A stretch of DNA of 64,000 bases from Bradyrhizobium rifense. GTDB taxonomy: Bacteria; Pseudomonadota; Alphaproteobacteria; Rhizobiales; Xanthobacteraceae. Positions 24,082-32,933 of this stretch are shown here, one piece after another (the first letter of the stretch is position 1; the number at the start of each line of letters is the position of its first letter). Both the position numbers and the translations under genes were made by a program. The notes under the pieces were generated by a model, which worked only from the letters and a program-made list of their open reading frames with translations, was not told where the DNA came from and searched no databases. The DNA is taken from the NCBI RefSeq assembly GCF_008123425.1, contig NZ_VSSS01000058.1, forward strand, positions 36,636 to 100,635, in the 5' to 3' direction.

Positions 24082-25056
24082 TCACACCGTCAGAACGGTC
24101 GATCCTGTGGTCTTGCGCGCGGCGAGGTCGGCATGGGCCTTGGCAGCGTCCTTCAGCGCATAGGTCTGGTGCACTTCGATCTTGACCGCACCGGACTTGA
24201 CGACGTCGAACAACTCGTTCGCCATCGCGACCAGGCTCTCGCGCTTGGCGGCGTAGGTGAACAGCGTCGGCCGGGTGACGTAGAGCGAACCCTTCTGGGC
24301 GAGCAGGCCGAGATTGAGCGGCTCGACCGCACCGGAGGACGCACCGAACAGCGCGGCAACGCCGAGCGGCGCGAGGCAGTCCAGCGACTTCAGGAACGTG
24401 TCCTTGCCGACGGAATCATAGACCACCGGCACCTTCTTGCCGCCGGTGATCTCGTCGACGCGCTTCACGAAATCCTCGCGCGTGTAGATGATGACGTGGT
24501 CGCAGCCATGCGCCTTGGCGAGTTTTGCCTTCTCGTCGCTGCTGACCGTGCCGATCACGGTCGCGCCGAGATGTTTTGCCCACTGGCTCAGGATCAGGCC
24601 GACGCCGCCGGCCGCTGCATGCAGCAGAATGGTGTCGCCGGCCTTCACGCGATAGGTCTGCCGGATCAGGTACTGCGTGGTCAGCCCCTTCAGCATCATT
24701 GCAGCCGCGGTCTTGTCGTCGACGCCGTCGGGCAGCTTCAACAGCCGGTCGGCGGGGATCAGCCGCGCCTCGGAATAGGCGCCGAGCGGCGATGCGCCAT
24801 AGGCGACGCGATCGCCCGGCTTCAGATCGGTGACGCCTGGCCCGACCTCTTCGACAACGCCCGCGGCCTCGCTACCGAGCCCGCTCGGCAATGGCGCGGG
24901 ATACACGCCGGAGCGATTGTAGATGTCGACGAAGTTGAGACCGACGGCAGTATGTCGGATGCGCGCCTCACCCTGCCCTGGCTTGCCGACATTGACCTCC
25001 TCCCAGACCAGGACTTCCGGACCGCCGGTCTTGTGAAAACGAATGGCATGGGTCAT
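24082..25056 (-). CDS. Quinone oxidoreductase (zeta-crystallin family), 324 aa
   Basis: An NADPH:quinone oxidoreductase of the zinc-free medium-chain dehydrogenase family. The N-terminal catalytic domain has AVGLNFVDIYNRSGVYP and GSEAAGVVEEVGPGV. The NADPH-binding Rossmann motif is AAAGGVGLILSQWAKHLGA, with SSDEKAKLAKAHG after it. No zinc-ligand cysteines are seen. It reduces quinones to semiquinones or reduces alkenals. The start at 25056 is set by GGGAGC; the frame runs to 25344 without support. It stands alone. Confidence 0.85.
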   Translation of the reverse strand: MTHAIRFHKTGGPEVLVWEEVNVGKPGQGEARIRHTAVGLNFVDIYNRSGVYPAPLPSGLGSEAAGVVEEVGPGVTDLKPGDRVAYGASPLGAYSEARLIPADRLLKLPDGVDDKTAAAMMLKGLTTQYLIRQTYRVKAGDTILLHAAAGGVGLILSQWAKHLGATVIGTVSSDEKAKLAKAHGCDHVIIYTREDFVKRVDEITGGKKVPVVYDSVGKDTFLKSLDCLAPLGVAALFGASSGAVEPLNLGLLAQKGSLYVTRPTLFTYAAKRESLVAMANELFDVVKSGAVKIEVHQTYALKDAAKAHADLAARKTTGSTVLTV

Positions 25057-25283
25057 GGGCGTTGCTCCCTTATCGTTGCGTTGATGGTCCGAGAAAAAGC
25101 GGATCGGCCGGAGAAATAGGCATTTGGTCCGCCCGTTACAGTACAGAGACGTAACAAGAATGTCACAGCGAACGACAAACGCTCGCCGTTCCGTCTCTGT
25201 TCGGAAGAGTTGATGATGGCATCGACGCAACCGGCAGTAGCCTTTGCGCGGGGTTTGGTGGTCGCCTGCGAAGGAGAGCCGAG

Positions 25284-25484
25284 ATGCCAGCTTATGTACA
25301 GCATCATCAGGATATCGAAATCGCGCCTGTGATTTGCCCGACATGCATGGGGTTCCTGCCGATGTATGTGCGCGAGGTCGAGCCGCACTGGAGCCTTGCC
25401 AAGATCGACTTCGTCTACGAATGCGCCGATTGCGGCGCCGAGGTCAGGCAGACCATCCGCAAGCCCGAGCTGCTTCGGCACTGA
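25284..25484 (+). CDS. Small zinc-ribbon protein, 66 aa
   Basis: A four-cysteine zinc ribbon: CPTC at about residues 18-21 and CADC at about 47-50, with LPMYVREVEPHWSLAKIDFV between. A short basic tail follows. AAGGAGAG precedes the ATG. Such proteins are nucleic-acid or protein binding adaptors. Its open plan and length are typical of rhizobial small zinc ribbons. It is upstream of the MoxR/CoxE pair by about 150 bp in the same direction. Confidence 0.7.
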   Translation: MPAYVQHHQDIEIAPVICPTCMGFLPMYVREVEPHWSLAKIDFVYECADCGAEVRQTIRKPELLRH

Positions 25485-25631
25485 CCGCACGATAAGACGC
25501 CCCGTAAGTATTTGCGCTGAACGGAAAAAGCGGCCGTCAGCGCGGATCAGGCCCGTCCCAAACGAGGCTTGTTCTTTGCCGGGAACGCAGGCAGAACAAG
25601 CCTCAAGCAAGACCTTTGGGAGCGCCCCTTC

Positions 25632-26579
25632 GTGGCTGAACAGAAGGCCTCGACCTCGATCGAGGCAGTGGAGAGCGGCCTCGCCGCGCAGGGCTATATC
25701 GCGAGCCGGCAGATCGCGACCGCAGTCTATTTGTCGCAACAGATCGAGAAGCCGATCCTGGTCGAGGGCCCCGCAGGCGTCGGCAAGACCGAGCTTGCCA
25801 AGGCGATTGCCGCCTGGCGCGGCCTGAAGATGATCCGACTGCAGTGCTACGAAGGCCTCGACGAGGCCAAGGCGCTCTATGAGTGGAAATACGCCAAGCA
25901 GCTACTCTACACGCAAATCCTCAAGGATAAGCTCGGCGAAGTCCTGGGCGGCGCGCAGACGCTGCACGCTGCGCTCGAACAGCTTCATGATTTCGGCGAC
26001 GTGTTCTTCTCCAAGGAATTCGTCGAGCCGCGTCCCCTTCTCCAGGCCCTGGAGCAGCCGGGCGGCTGCGTGCTCCTGATCGACGAGATCGACAAGTCGG
26101 ATGCCGAATTCGAATCGCTGCTGCTGGAAATCCTCTCGGACTTCCAAGTCACGATCCCCGAGCTCGGCACGGTCTCGGCGATCACGCCACCGACCGTGAT
26201 CCTCACCTCCAACAGCGAACGCGATCTCGGTGACGCCCTGAAGCGGCGCTGCCTGCATCTGCATATCGGCTTCCCCGAGCAGCGGCTGGAGGAGCGCATC
26301 GTCGAGAGCCGTGTCCCCAGCATCTCGCAGACCCTGCGCCGGCAGATGGTTGGCTTCATCCACGAGATCCGCTCGCTGGATTTGAAGAAGCTGCCCTCGG
26401 TCAGCGAGACGATCGACTGGGCGCGCGTGCTCGTGCTACTGCAAGCCACGGAGCTCGACACCGAGATCGTCAAGGATACGCTCAACGTGCTCCTGAAATA
26501 CGAGGCCGACATCGAGGCGGCTCACCCCCAGATCACGACTTTCATTGCCAAGGCAGCACGATCCAACGTCTTCGGTTGA
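25632..26579 (+). CDS. MoxR-type AAA+ ATPase (CoxD-like), 315 aa
   Basis: An AAA+ ATPase of the MoxR group, which act as chaperones or insertases that mature metal enzymes or complexes with a VWA partner. Walker A is GPAGVGKTELAK (about 38-49) and Walker B is CVLLIDEIDKSD (about 150-161). Sensor 1 is ILTSNSERDL, and the arginine finger lies in LKRRCLHLHIGFP. GTG at 25632 behind GGGAGCG is chosen over the frame start at 25569. The VWA partner starts 6 bp after its stop, so the pair is one operon. It is closest in layout to CoxD. Confidence 0.85.
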   Translation: MAEQKASTSIEAVESGLAAQGYIASRQIATAVYLSQQIEKPILVEGPAGVGKTELAKAIAAWRGLKMIRLQCYEGLDEAKALYEWKYAKQLLYTQILKDKLGEVLGGAQTLHAALEQLHDFGDVFFSKEFVEPRPLLQALEQPGGCVLLIDEIDKSDAEFESLLLEILSDFQVTIPELGTVSAITPPTVILTSNSERDLGDALKRRCLHLHIGFPEQRLEERIVESRVPSISQTLRRQMVGFIHEIRSLDLKKLPSVSETIDWARVLVLLQATELDTEIVKDTLNVLLKYEADIEAAHPQITTFIAKAARSNVFG

Positions 26580-26585
26580 CGCCCG

Positions 26586-27965
26586 ATGCGCGAGAACCTC
26601 CATCGTTTCTTTCGGGCGGCGCGCGGCGCCGGCGTCCATGTCTCGCCCGCCGAAAGCATCGATGCGATGCGCGCGGTCGCGCAGGTCGGTCTCACCGACC
26701 GCGCCATCCTGCGCGACGCGCTGCTTCTGACGCTCGCCAAGTCGCAGGACGAGAAGCTCGCGCTCGGCGACTGCTTTGATCTGTTCTTCAGCCAGCCCGA
26801 GCCGCGCCAAGACCAGCCTGGGGCCGAGAACGATGACGGCGCCTCAGACAACTCTGATCAGTCGTCCTCCTCAAGCCCGGCCGGCGAAGCAGGCGAAGGT
26901 CAGCCCCCCGAAGGATTGGGCCCGCTTGCGCAGATGCTGCTGTCGCAGGATCGCAATGCAATCTCAGCTGCGATTGCCAGCGCCTCCGGCGCGGCCTCCT
27001 TGTCCGACATCCGCTACTCCACCCAGCGCGGCATCGTCTCCAGCCGCATCCTCGACGCCATGGGCCTTCAACGCCTGCGCGACGATCTCGACGAACTCAC
27101 CACGACCAATCCGTCGCTGGCTGAGCGTCTCCGCGGCGCGCTAGACGCTTTGCGCGAAGCAGTCCGCGACACCGTCTCGCAAGGCCTTGCGCTCTATGCC
27201 CGCGAGGAAGCCGAAAACCTCCGCAACGAAATCCTGCGCAATGCGCCGCTGGCCCGCATCGAGCGGCGCCAGGTCGCGGAGATGCGCGCTCTCATCCGCC
27301 AGATCGCGCGCCGCCTGCGCGAGCGCTATTCGAAGCCGCGCAAGCGCCAGCGCCGCGGTCATCTCGATGTGCGCCGCACGCTGCGCCGCAACGCTGCCTG
27401 GGGCGGCATCCCCTTTCTCACCGCATGGAAGCGCAAGCATCGCGACCGGCCAAGGATCGTGGCGATCTGCGACGTCTCAGGCTCAGTGGCGCAGGTCTCT
27501 GACTTCTTCCTGCTCCTGATCCACTCCCTGCATGAGGTCGTGGACGACGTCCACTCCTTCGCATTCTCGTCACATCTGATCGAGGTCAGCGAGATTCTGG
27601 AAAAGAAGTCGCCTGAAGAGGCAATGGCCGAGATCATGTCCAAGGTCGGCTTCGGCTCGTCCGACTACGGCTCTTCGCTGGTCGATTTCGAAAAAGACTT
27701 CATGAGCACGTTGACGCCGCAGACCACGGTGATCGTGCTCGGCGATGCCCGCAGCAACAATCTCGACCCACGTGCGGACATTCTGCGCCGAATCTCCGAG
27801 CGCTCGAAGCGACTGGTCTGGCTCAACCCCGAAGGACGGCTCGCCTGGGGCTTTGGCGATTCCGAGATGCCGCGCTATGCGACCTTTTGCAGCGTCGTGC
27901 GACAATGCGCCACTGCGCAGCAGCTCGAGCGCGCGGTCTCCGATATCGTTGCGACTTACCAGTAA
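26586..27965 (+). CDS. VWA-domain CoxE-like protein, 459 aa
   Basis: Partner of the MoxR-type ATPase. It has an N-terminal helical domain (about 1-75), then a low-complexity acidic/serine linker (about 80-115: ENDDGASDNSDQSSSS) and a conserved helical part. The C-terminal von Willebrand A domain carries the metal-ion site ICDVSGSVAQVSDF (DxSxS) and a later conserved VLGDARSNNLDPRADIL. This matches CoxE, which with CoxD matures the carbon-monoxide-dehydrogenase Mo-Cu site. No cox structural genes are nearby, so the client is unknown. The arrangement of 6 bp spacing points to a functional pair. Confidence 0.85.
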   Translation: MRENLHRFFRAARGAGVHVSPAESIDAMRAVAQVGLTDRAILRDALLLTLAKSQDEKLALGDCFDLFFSQPEPRQDQPGAENDDGASDNSDQSSSSSPAGEAGEGQPPEGLGPLAQMLLSQDRNAISAAIASASGAASLSDIRYSTQRGIVSSRILDAMGLQRLRDDLDELTTTNPSLAERLRGALDALREAVRDTVSQGLALYAREEAENLRNEILRNAPLARIERRQVAEMRALIRQIARRLRERYSKPRKRQRRGHLDVRRTLRRNAAWGGIPFLTAWKRKHRDRPRIVAICDVSGSVAQVSDFFLLLIHSLHEVVDDVHSFAFSSHLIEVSEILEKKSPEEAMAEIMSKVGFGSSDYGSSLVDFEKDFMSTLTPQTTVIVLGDARSNNLDPRADILRRISERSKRLVWLNPEGRLAWGFGDSEMPRYATFCSVVRQCATAQQLERAVSDIVATYQ

Positions 27966-27986
27966 GTCCTCAGCTCACGGCCAACG

Positions 27987-28169
27987 TCAGCTTCGCGCAA
28001 GCTCCATGTAAGCGACATTGCACTCACGAAAGTGATAGGCAATTTCGTCGAGCGCGCGCTGTTCCCATTCCTGGGCTTGCGTAAGCCAGAAAACCCGACG
28101 CTCAAAATCGAGCGCGGCACGCTCACGGCACAGGGATTCCTGACTGCGAATTTCCACCAGCCTGTTCAT
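27987..28169 (-). CDS. Hypothetical helical protein, 60 aa
   Basis: A 60-residue charged helical protein with three cysteines and a conserved-looking helix (SQESLCRERAALDFERRVFWL, AQEWEQRALDEIAYHF). ATG at 28169 follows AAGGAG about 9 nt upstream; the frame extends 10 codons further. It converges with the CoxE gene, whose stop is 21 bp away. No family recognised. Confidence 0.6.
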   Translation of the reverse strand: MNRLVEIRSQESLCRERAALDFERRVFWLTQAQEWEQRALDEIAYHFRECNVAYMELARS

Positions 28170-28522
28170 GCACTCACACTCCTTGTCGTGTGAAGCCATT
28201 TCCCGCGAATCAGCGTAGCAGAATCACGAACCCAGCGTCTCACCATTTCTGTGCATATCGCGACGCAGAATGAGACAGCAACGCTTCCCGTGCACTGCAG
28301 CCGTCGCAGCGCAACATCAAGTGAAGATCATCAATTAGTGATCAAATGATCGGGACGATAATCGTGTCCGAACGATCTTAACTATTGTGGCGCAACAGAC
28401 TGCGGCAATTCGTGAAGAGAAGTTCTAAACATCTTACCGAATTCCCGACTCATTGTCGTCGCATGGTCTTCATGCAGCGCCGCTAACAGGGGCGCGCGAA
28501 CGTGACTATCGCTTGAGGCAAT
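28170..28522. other. Intergenic region, 353 bp, no gene seen
   Basis: Between divergent small genes. It has lower GC near 28320-28380 (TGATC-containing stretch ATTAGTGATCAAATGATCGG) that may be promoter DNA. A minus-strand frame across it is an antisense shadow. I see no further gene. Confidence 0.4.
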
Positions 28523-28744
28523 ATGAACGACGATTTCGACTTCGAACTTTCTCCGGATCAATGGGCAGCCCTGCGCACGCTTCGTAACCCCGTGGTGAAC
28601 AATCGCCTCTCGAAGGCCTATCTCGTCGACAGCCTCGTTAAGCTTGGTCTCGTTGTCATTGATGATGGCGTGCCCGCAATGACTCCCATGGGACGCAAGG
28701 TGCTGGTGCGCGGATCGTGCCGATTGCTGGACCTCGCAGCTTAA
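28523..28744 (+). CDS. Small winged-helix-like protein, 73 aa
   Basis: A 73-residue protein: FDFELSPDQWAALRTLRNPV, then a helix LSKAYLVDSLVKLGLVVIDD and a short wing AMTPMGRKVLVRG. The order (helix, helix, wing) resembles a truncated winged-helix domain like the 63-residue protein at 338-529. GAGGC precedes the ATG. No DNA-binding evidence beyond shape. It ends 8 bp before the stop of the convergent permease gene. Confidence 0.6.
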   Translation: MNDDFDFELSPDQWAALRTLRNPVVNNRLSKAYLVDSLVKLGLVVIDDGVPAMTPMGRKVLVRGSCRLLDLAA

Positions 28745-28752
28745 CGTACGCG

Positions 28753-30144
28753 TCAAAAGATCTGTGCGGTCACGATCGCGTATGCGACGAATACGACCCC
28801 AAGTCCCCACACCATCGCCGGAATCTGTGACCGCCGGCCGACTGCCACTTCGAGAGCGATGTAGCTCAGCGTCCCCAGCGCCATTCCGTTGATGAGGTTG
28901 TTGGTCAGCACGGTGACCAGCAGCGTCAGCACGATCGGAACCGCGTTGGCGAGATCGGTCATGTCGATGCGGGCCAGTCCTTGCATCATGAGCACGCCGA
29001 CGAGCACCAGTGCAGGCGCGGTCGCTTGCGCTGGGATGATGACGAAGATCGGCCAGAAGAACAGCGCAAGGAAGAAGAGTCCTGCGACGGTCAACGAGGT
29101 CAGGCCAGTGCGACCGCCGGCCTGCACGCCGGTGATGGATTCGATATAGGCCGTCACGACGGAGGTTCCGAGCAGCGGCCCGATGATGGAAGCCGTCGCA
29201 TCGGTCGCAAATGCGGCAGTGGCATTCGGGATTGAGCCGTCTGGCTTGCGCAAATTGGCGGCCCCCGTCACGCCGATCAGCGTGCCCAGCGTCGAGAAGA
29301 ATTCGGCGCACAGGAAATAGAACAGCAGCGGCAGCGCGACGACGAAATGGCTGAAGAGATAGCCGATGTCGAGCGCCATGAAGGTGCTGGTCGGCCAGCG
29401 CGGCCACGCCATGATGGCTGATGGCACTGATGTTACCATCTTGCCGTTGGCGCCTGGGACGAAGAATCCGATCAGCGTGAGCACCGCGATCGACAGGATC
29501 AGCGCCGCCGGCACCCGGCGCACCACCAGCACCGGCGTGAGCAGGAGACCGAACAGCGTCAGCAGCACCGGCGGGCTGCGCAAGGAGCCCATGGCGATAT
29601 AGGTTGACGGATTCTGGACCACGAATCCGGCGCCCCGTAGCGCAATGAAGACGATGAGGGTACCGACCGCCGCCTGGATGCCGATCTTCAGCGCTTCCGG
29701 CACGTCCTTCGCGACTTTCTCGCGCAGCTTCGACAGGCTGAGGATCAGGAACAGCACGCCGGTGAAGGCGACCATGGCGAGTGCGCCCTGCCAGGGCATC
29801 CCCATCTGCTTGACGATGACATAGGTGAAGATGACGTTCGAGCCCATCGCTGGCGCCACCGCCAGCGGCAGATTGGCCCACAGCCCCATCATCACCGAGC
29901 CGACGATCGCGGCGAGCGCCGTAGCGCTGACGAGATCGGCACGGTCCATCCCGGCGTTGGACATGATCGCAGGGTTGACGGCGATGATATAGGCCATCGC
30001 CGCGAACGTCGTCGCGCCAGCCATCACCTCGCGGCCGACGCTCGTGCCACGCTCGGTGAGGCCAAAAGTACGATCAAGCAGCCCCGAGGCTGTGGGTGGT
30101 GCCGGCTCGGCGGGCGCGGCTTGCGGCTTCGTCATCTCGTTCAT
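28753..30144 (-). CDS. NCS2-family purine permease (AzgA/PbuG type), 463 aa
   Basis: A nucleobase:proton symporter for adenine, guanine or hypoxanthine. About twelve hydrophobic segments begin with a conserved start (FGLTERGTSVGREVMAGATT, FAAMAYIIAVNPAIM). The NCS2 motifs GSNVIFTYVIV and VVTAYIESITGVQAGGRTGL are present. ATG at 30144 has GGGGAGGA upstream. It is the last gene of an operon: TetR regulator, adenine deaminase, permease, with 13 bp between the deaminase stop and its start. The context points to adenine or hypoxanthine as substrate. Confidence 0.85.
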   Translation of the reverse strand: MNEMTKPQAAPAEPAPPTASGLLDRTFGLTERGTSVGREVMAGATTFAAMAYIIAVNPAIMSNAGMDRADLVSATALAAIVGSVMMGLWANLPLAVAPAMGSNVIFTYVIVKQMGMPWQGALAMVAFTGVLFLILSLSKLREKVAKDVPEALKIGIQAAVGTLIVFIALRGAGFVVQNPSTYIAMGSLRSPPVLLTLFGLLLTPVLVVRRVPAALILSIAVLTLIGFFVPGANGKMVTSVPSAIMAWPRWPTSTFMALDIGYLFSHFVVALPLLFYFLCAEFFSTLGTLIGVTGAANLRKPDGSIPNATAAFATDATASIIGPLLGTSVVTAYIESITGVQAGGRTGLTSLTVAGLFFLALFFWPIFVIIPAQATAPALVLVGVLMMQGLARIDMTDLANAVPIVLTLLVTVLTNNLINGMALGTLSYIALEVAVGRRSQIPAMVWGLGVVFVAYAIVTAQIF

Positions 30145-30157
30145 TCCAGTCCTCCCC

Positions 30158-32023
30158 TTACCAGACCACCGGGTGCGCTTCGCCGGTCTGCACATTGATG
30201 AAGCCGAGCGGCGCCTGCTCGCACGGCGCCACCAGCACCCAGCTCCAGGGCGCACAGGTCAGCGTCGCAAACATGAGCCTCTCCGGGAATCCCGGATACC
30301 AGCGCGGCCGGAACGTCGGCTCGTACATCCAGTCGACCTTGCGACCTTCCGCATAAAGCGCCTGCATCTCGGCATCGAGCGCCTGCGCCGAACGACAGCT
30401 CATCAGCCCGCCGACCTCGAAACGCACGGTGGCAACGAGCTCGCCCTCGCGCACCAGCGCCCAGCCGCCCTGAAGCTCGATCAGCGCGTTGACCGCCTTT
30501 GCCATCGCCGCGTCGGAGGAGCCGACCACCCAGATGTTGTGCTTGTCGTGCGCCACCGAGCAGGCAACAGCCGTCTCCGGCGTGCGCGGACCACAGCCGC
30601 GCCAAAACATCTTTGCGACGCGGCCATCGCCGGAAAAGCGATCGACGATGGCGAATTTGGTGATGGCCTCGCTCTCGTCGCGCTGCACGGCACCGTCACG
30701 CACCGGCAGCTCGAGAGTGTAGAATTCGGGATGCCAATGGAAGGGACGGATCACCGCCGCCTTCATCGTGGTACGGCCAAGCTCGGCCGGCAGTTCGAAA
30801 TCCTGAGGCGTGATCGAGCGCTTGATGTTGACCGTCTTGGTTGCCCAATCCGGCCACTGGATTTCAGGCACCTGACCAAGATAGCGCTTGCCCTCGGAGA
30901 CCTGCGCGCCATCGGCCCACACTTCGGCGATCGTGAGCTTGGTGACATCCGAGAGCAGCACGACATCGCCGAAACGCCCTGGAGCCAGACTCCCGACGAA
31001 CGGCGTGATGCGCATATGCCGCGCCGGGTTGATGGTGAGGCACTGGATTGCGATTTCAGGCGCAAGACCGGCCTCGATCGCGACCCGCGCATTGTGATCA
31101 CTGGCGCCGAGCTCGAGCGTGTGGCTGGCACTGCGGTCATCCGTCGTGAACGCGATCTGCGACCAGTCCTGTAGCCCCTTCGCGATCAGCCATTTCACGA
31201 TCTCATCCATCGCGTAGACACGTAGCTCGACGAACAGGCCGCGGGTGAGCTTGTCCCAGGTCTCCTCCGGCGTCTGCACTTCGTGGTCGGAGGCGAGCCC
31301 CGCCGCGGCAAAGGCGTTGATGGAGGGCAGATCCCGCAGGCCGGAGGCATGGCCTTCAACGACACCGCGCGCTGCGAACGTCGCCTCGATCATGCCCCAG
31401 AGCCGCTTGTAGGAGGGATTGTCGGGATTCCACACCGCCGGCCAATCCATGACCTCGTCGAGCCCGGTGACCATCAGGCTCTCGGCCATGAAACCCGCCT
31501 GCTCGTCGTGGCCATACCAGCCGCCACCCCATTCATAGGCCGTCGGCGGCACCGCCGATCCCGGCTGCGGAAAGATCTTGAGCGGCGAGCCGCGGCGGCG
31601 CGCCTCGAACCAGAACTCGAGATTGCGGGCTCCGTTGACGTTGGAGAACTCGTGGCTCGCCTCGCAGGTCCAGGTATTGCCATGCGGCAGCACCAGCGCC
31701 GCCTCCCATTCCGGCGTCAGATGCGAGCTTTCGATGTGCTTGTGCACCTCGCCGAAGCCGGGGACCGCCGCAAGATCCGGCCGGTGCACCCGCTCGCGGA
31801 CCTCGCCGGGATAGCTACCGGCCGGCCCGACCCAGGCGATGCGCCGTCCCTTGAAGACGATTTCCTGATCCTCGCTCCAGGTGCGACTGTGCACGTCGAG
31901 CAACCTGCCGACCCGCAAGGAGCGATCGGCCGGACGCCGGCCGAGCGCCGTCAGCACCAGGTCCTGGCGGGTGCGGACTTCGTCGGGCGCGTTGATCAGA
32001 AGGTCGTCGGGGATCGCATTCAT
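30158..32023 (-). CDS. ade: Adenine deaminase (amidohydrolase superfamily), 621 aa
   Basis: Deaminates adenine to hypoxanthine plus ammonia using two metal ions. The HxH ligand motif is GEVHKHIESSHLTPEW at about residues 91-106. A regulatory Asp appears in FTTDDRSASHTL, and the C-terminal AdeC-type domain is complete (about 400-615). Length fits the 580-620 residue Ade family. ATG at 32023 with GAGGCAGG is chosen; a GTG 4 codons upstream is the alternative. It follows the TetR gene by about 10 bp and precedes the NCS2 permease, forming one adenine-use operon. Confidence 0.85.
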   Translation of the reverse strand: MNAIPDDLLINAPDEVRTRQDLVLTALGRRPADRSLRVGRLLDVHSRTWSEDQEIVFKGRRIAWVGPAGSYPGEVRERVHRPDLAAVPGFGEVHKHIESSHLTPEWEAALVLPHGNTWTCEASHEFSNVNGARNLEFWFEARRRGSPLKIFPQPGSAVPPTAYEWGGGWYGHDEQAGFMAESLMVTGLDEVMDWPAVWNPDNPSYKRLWGMIEATFAARGVVEGHASGLRDLPSINAFAAAGLASDHEVQTPEETWDKLTRGLFVELRVYAMDEIVKWLIAKGLQDWSQIAFTTDDRSASHTLELGASDHNARVAIEAGLAPEIAIQCLTINPARHMRITPFVGSLAPGRFGDVVLLSDVTKLTIAEVWADGAQVSEGKRYLGQVPEIQWPDWATKTVNIKRSITPQDFELPAELGRTTMKAAVIRPFHWHPEFYTLELPVRDGAVQRDESEAITKFAIVDRFSGDGRVAKMFWRGCGPRTPETAVACSVAHDKHNIWVVGSSDAAMAKAVNALIELQGGWALVREGELVATVRFEVGGLMSCRSAQALDAEMQALYAEGRKVDWMYEPTFRPRWYPGFPERLMFATLTCAPWSWVLVAPCEQAPLGFINVQTGEAHPVVW

Positions 32024-32031
32024 GGCCTGCC

Positions 32032-32700
32032 TCACTCTACGCCGGTGCTTTCGCGCGCCGTGGTTCGCTTGCGCGGCGATTTGCCAGCCTTGCCGTTGCG
32101 CGCCGCAGCGGCATCGCGCTGACGGACATCATTCAAAAGGGTCGTGAGCGCCCACTCGACCGTGTCGGCGATCTCGGCACTGGACATGCCAAAGTCCTCG
32201 CGCATCGCGTTCCAGGCCAGCACGTTGTTGAGATAGGACGCAAGCGCTTCGGCCTGGCGGACCTCCTTCGCGGGGAGATGCCGCGCCAACGGCGCCATCG
32301 CCTTGCGATGCTGGTCGATCAGGTGGCGCCGGAAGCCGGCGCGCACCCGGCGGCCCGCCCGCGTCATCGCAATGGCACGCGCCAGATGCGGATGACGGTC
32401 GAACCGCTTGCACAGCTTGCGGAAAATATCCGGCAGTTCGTCGGGCGAAGTGAAGGGAATGTAGCTGAAGACGTTGTCCTCGATCCACTCGCCGGCCGCC
32501 GCAAACAGCTCAGCGCGGGTCTTGAAGTGCCGATAGATGGTTCGCTCGGCCACCTTTGCGCGCTTGGCGACCGCGGCCATGGAAATGTCGTCGGCCGCCT
32601 CGTCCTCCAGCGTCTCGACAAAAGCCGTAACGATGCGCTGCCGCGTCATCTCGGCATATTCGTCGCGAAGGTTGGCGATATGTCGCTTTGCTGTACTCAT
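32032..32700 (-). CDS. TetR-family repressor of the adenine operon, 222 aa
   Basis: The N-terminal DNA-binding domain is a TetR helix-turn-helix (ISMAAVAKRAKVAERTIYRHF at about 39-59). A ligand-binding helical domain follows with a basic C-terminus (KSPRKRTTARE). It is the first gene of the adenine deaminase and permease operon, so it likely autoregulates and responds to a purine or catabolite. A perfect 14-bp inverted repeat (GTCTGA-CA-TCAGAC) sits 8 bp before its start. It is divergent from the formamidase gene, which may share the site. Confidence 0.85.
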   Translation of the reverse strand: MSTAKRHIANLRDEYAEMTRQRIVTAFVETLEDEAADDISMAAVAKRAKVAERTIYRHFKTRAELFAAAGEWIEDNVFSYIPFTSPDELPDIFRKLCKRFDRHPHLARAIAMTRAGRRVRAGFRRHLIDQHRKAMAPLARHLPAKEVRQAEALASYLNNVLAWNAMREDFGMSSAEIADTVEWALTTLLNDVRQRDAAAARNGKAGKSPRKRTTARESTGVE

Positions 32701-32707
32701 GTCATAA

Positions 32708-32721
32708 GTCTGACATCAGAC
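32708..32721. promoter_or_regulatory. TetR-type operator
   Basis: A perfect inverted repeat GTCTGA-CA-TCAGAC just upstream of the TetR gene start. A related GTCATAAGTCTGAC half-element overlaps it. It lies where a TetR dimer would block its own promoter and possibly that of the divergent formamidase. Confidence 0.65.
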
Positions 32722-32933
32722 AAATTGGAGGGTCAAGCCGAGAGTTGAGGCAGGCCGCGCCGCAACAATGGGCGTCGGCATGATCTAGGGGCCGGCGGCC
32801 CATGCGAGCGCGACTATTGCCTGCCGCCTGAAAAATGGACTTTTGTGCGCCGCCAAAATCGGATTTGCTCTGCCGAGAACTGCGCGCAACGGCGTCGCGC
32901 GGACGGCAAGGGAGCCGACGGAGGGAGCAGATC

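Noticed and set aside
28382..29881. A 499-codon minus-strand frame
   Set aside because: It overlaps the NCS2 permease in another frame, has arginine/histidine-rich shadow composition and no ribosome binding site.
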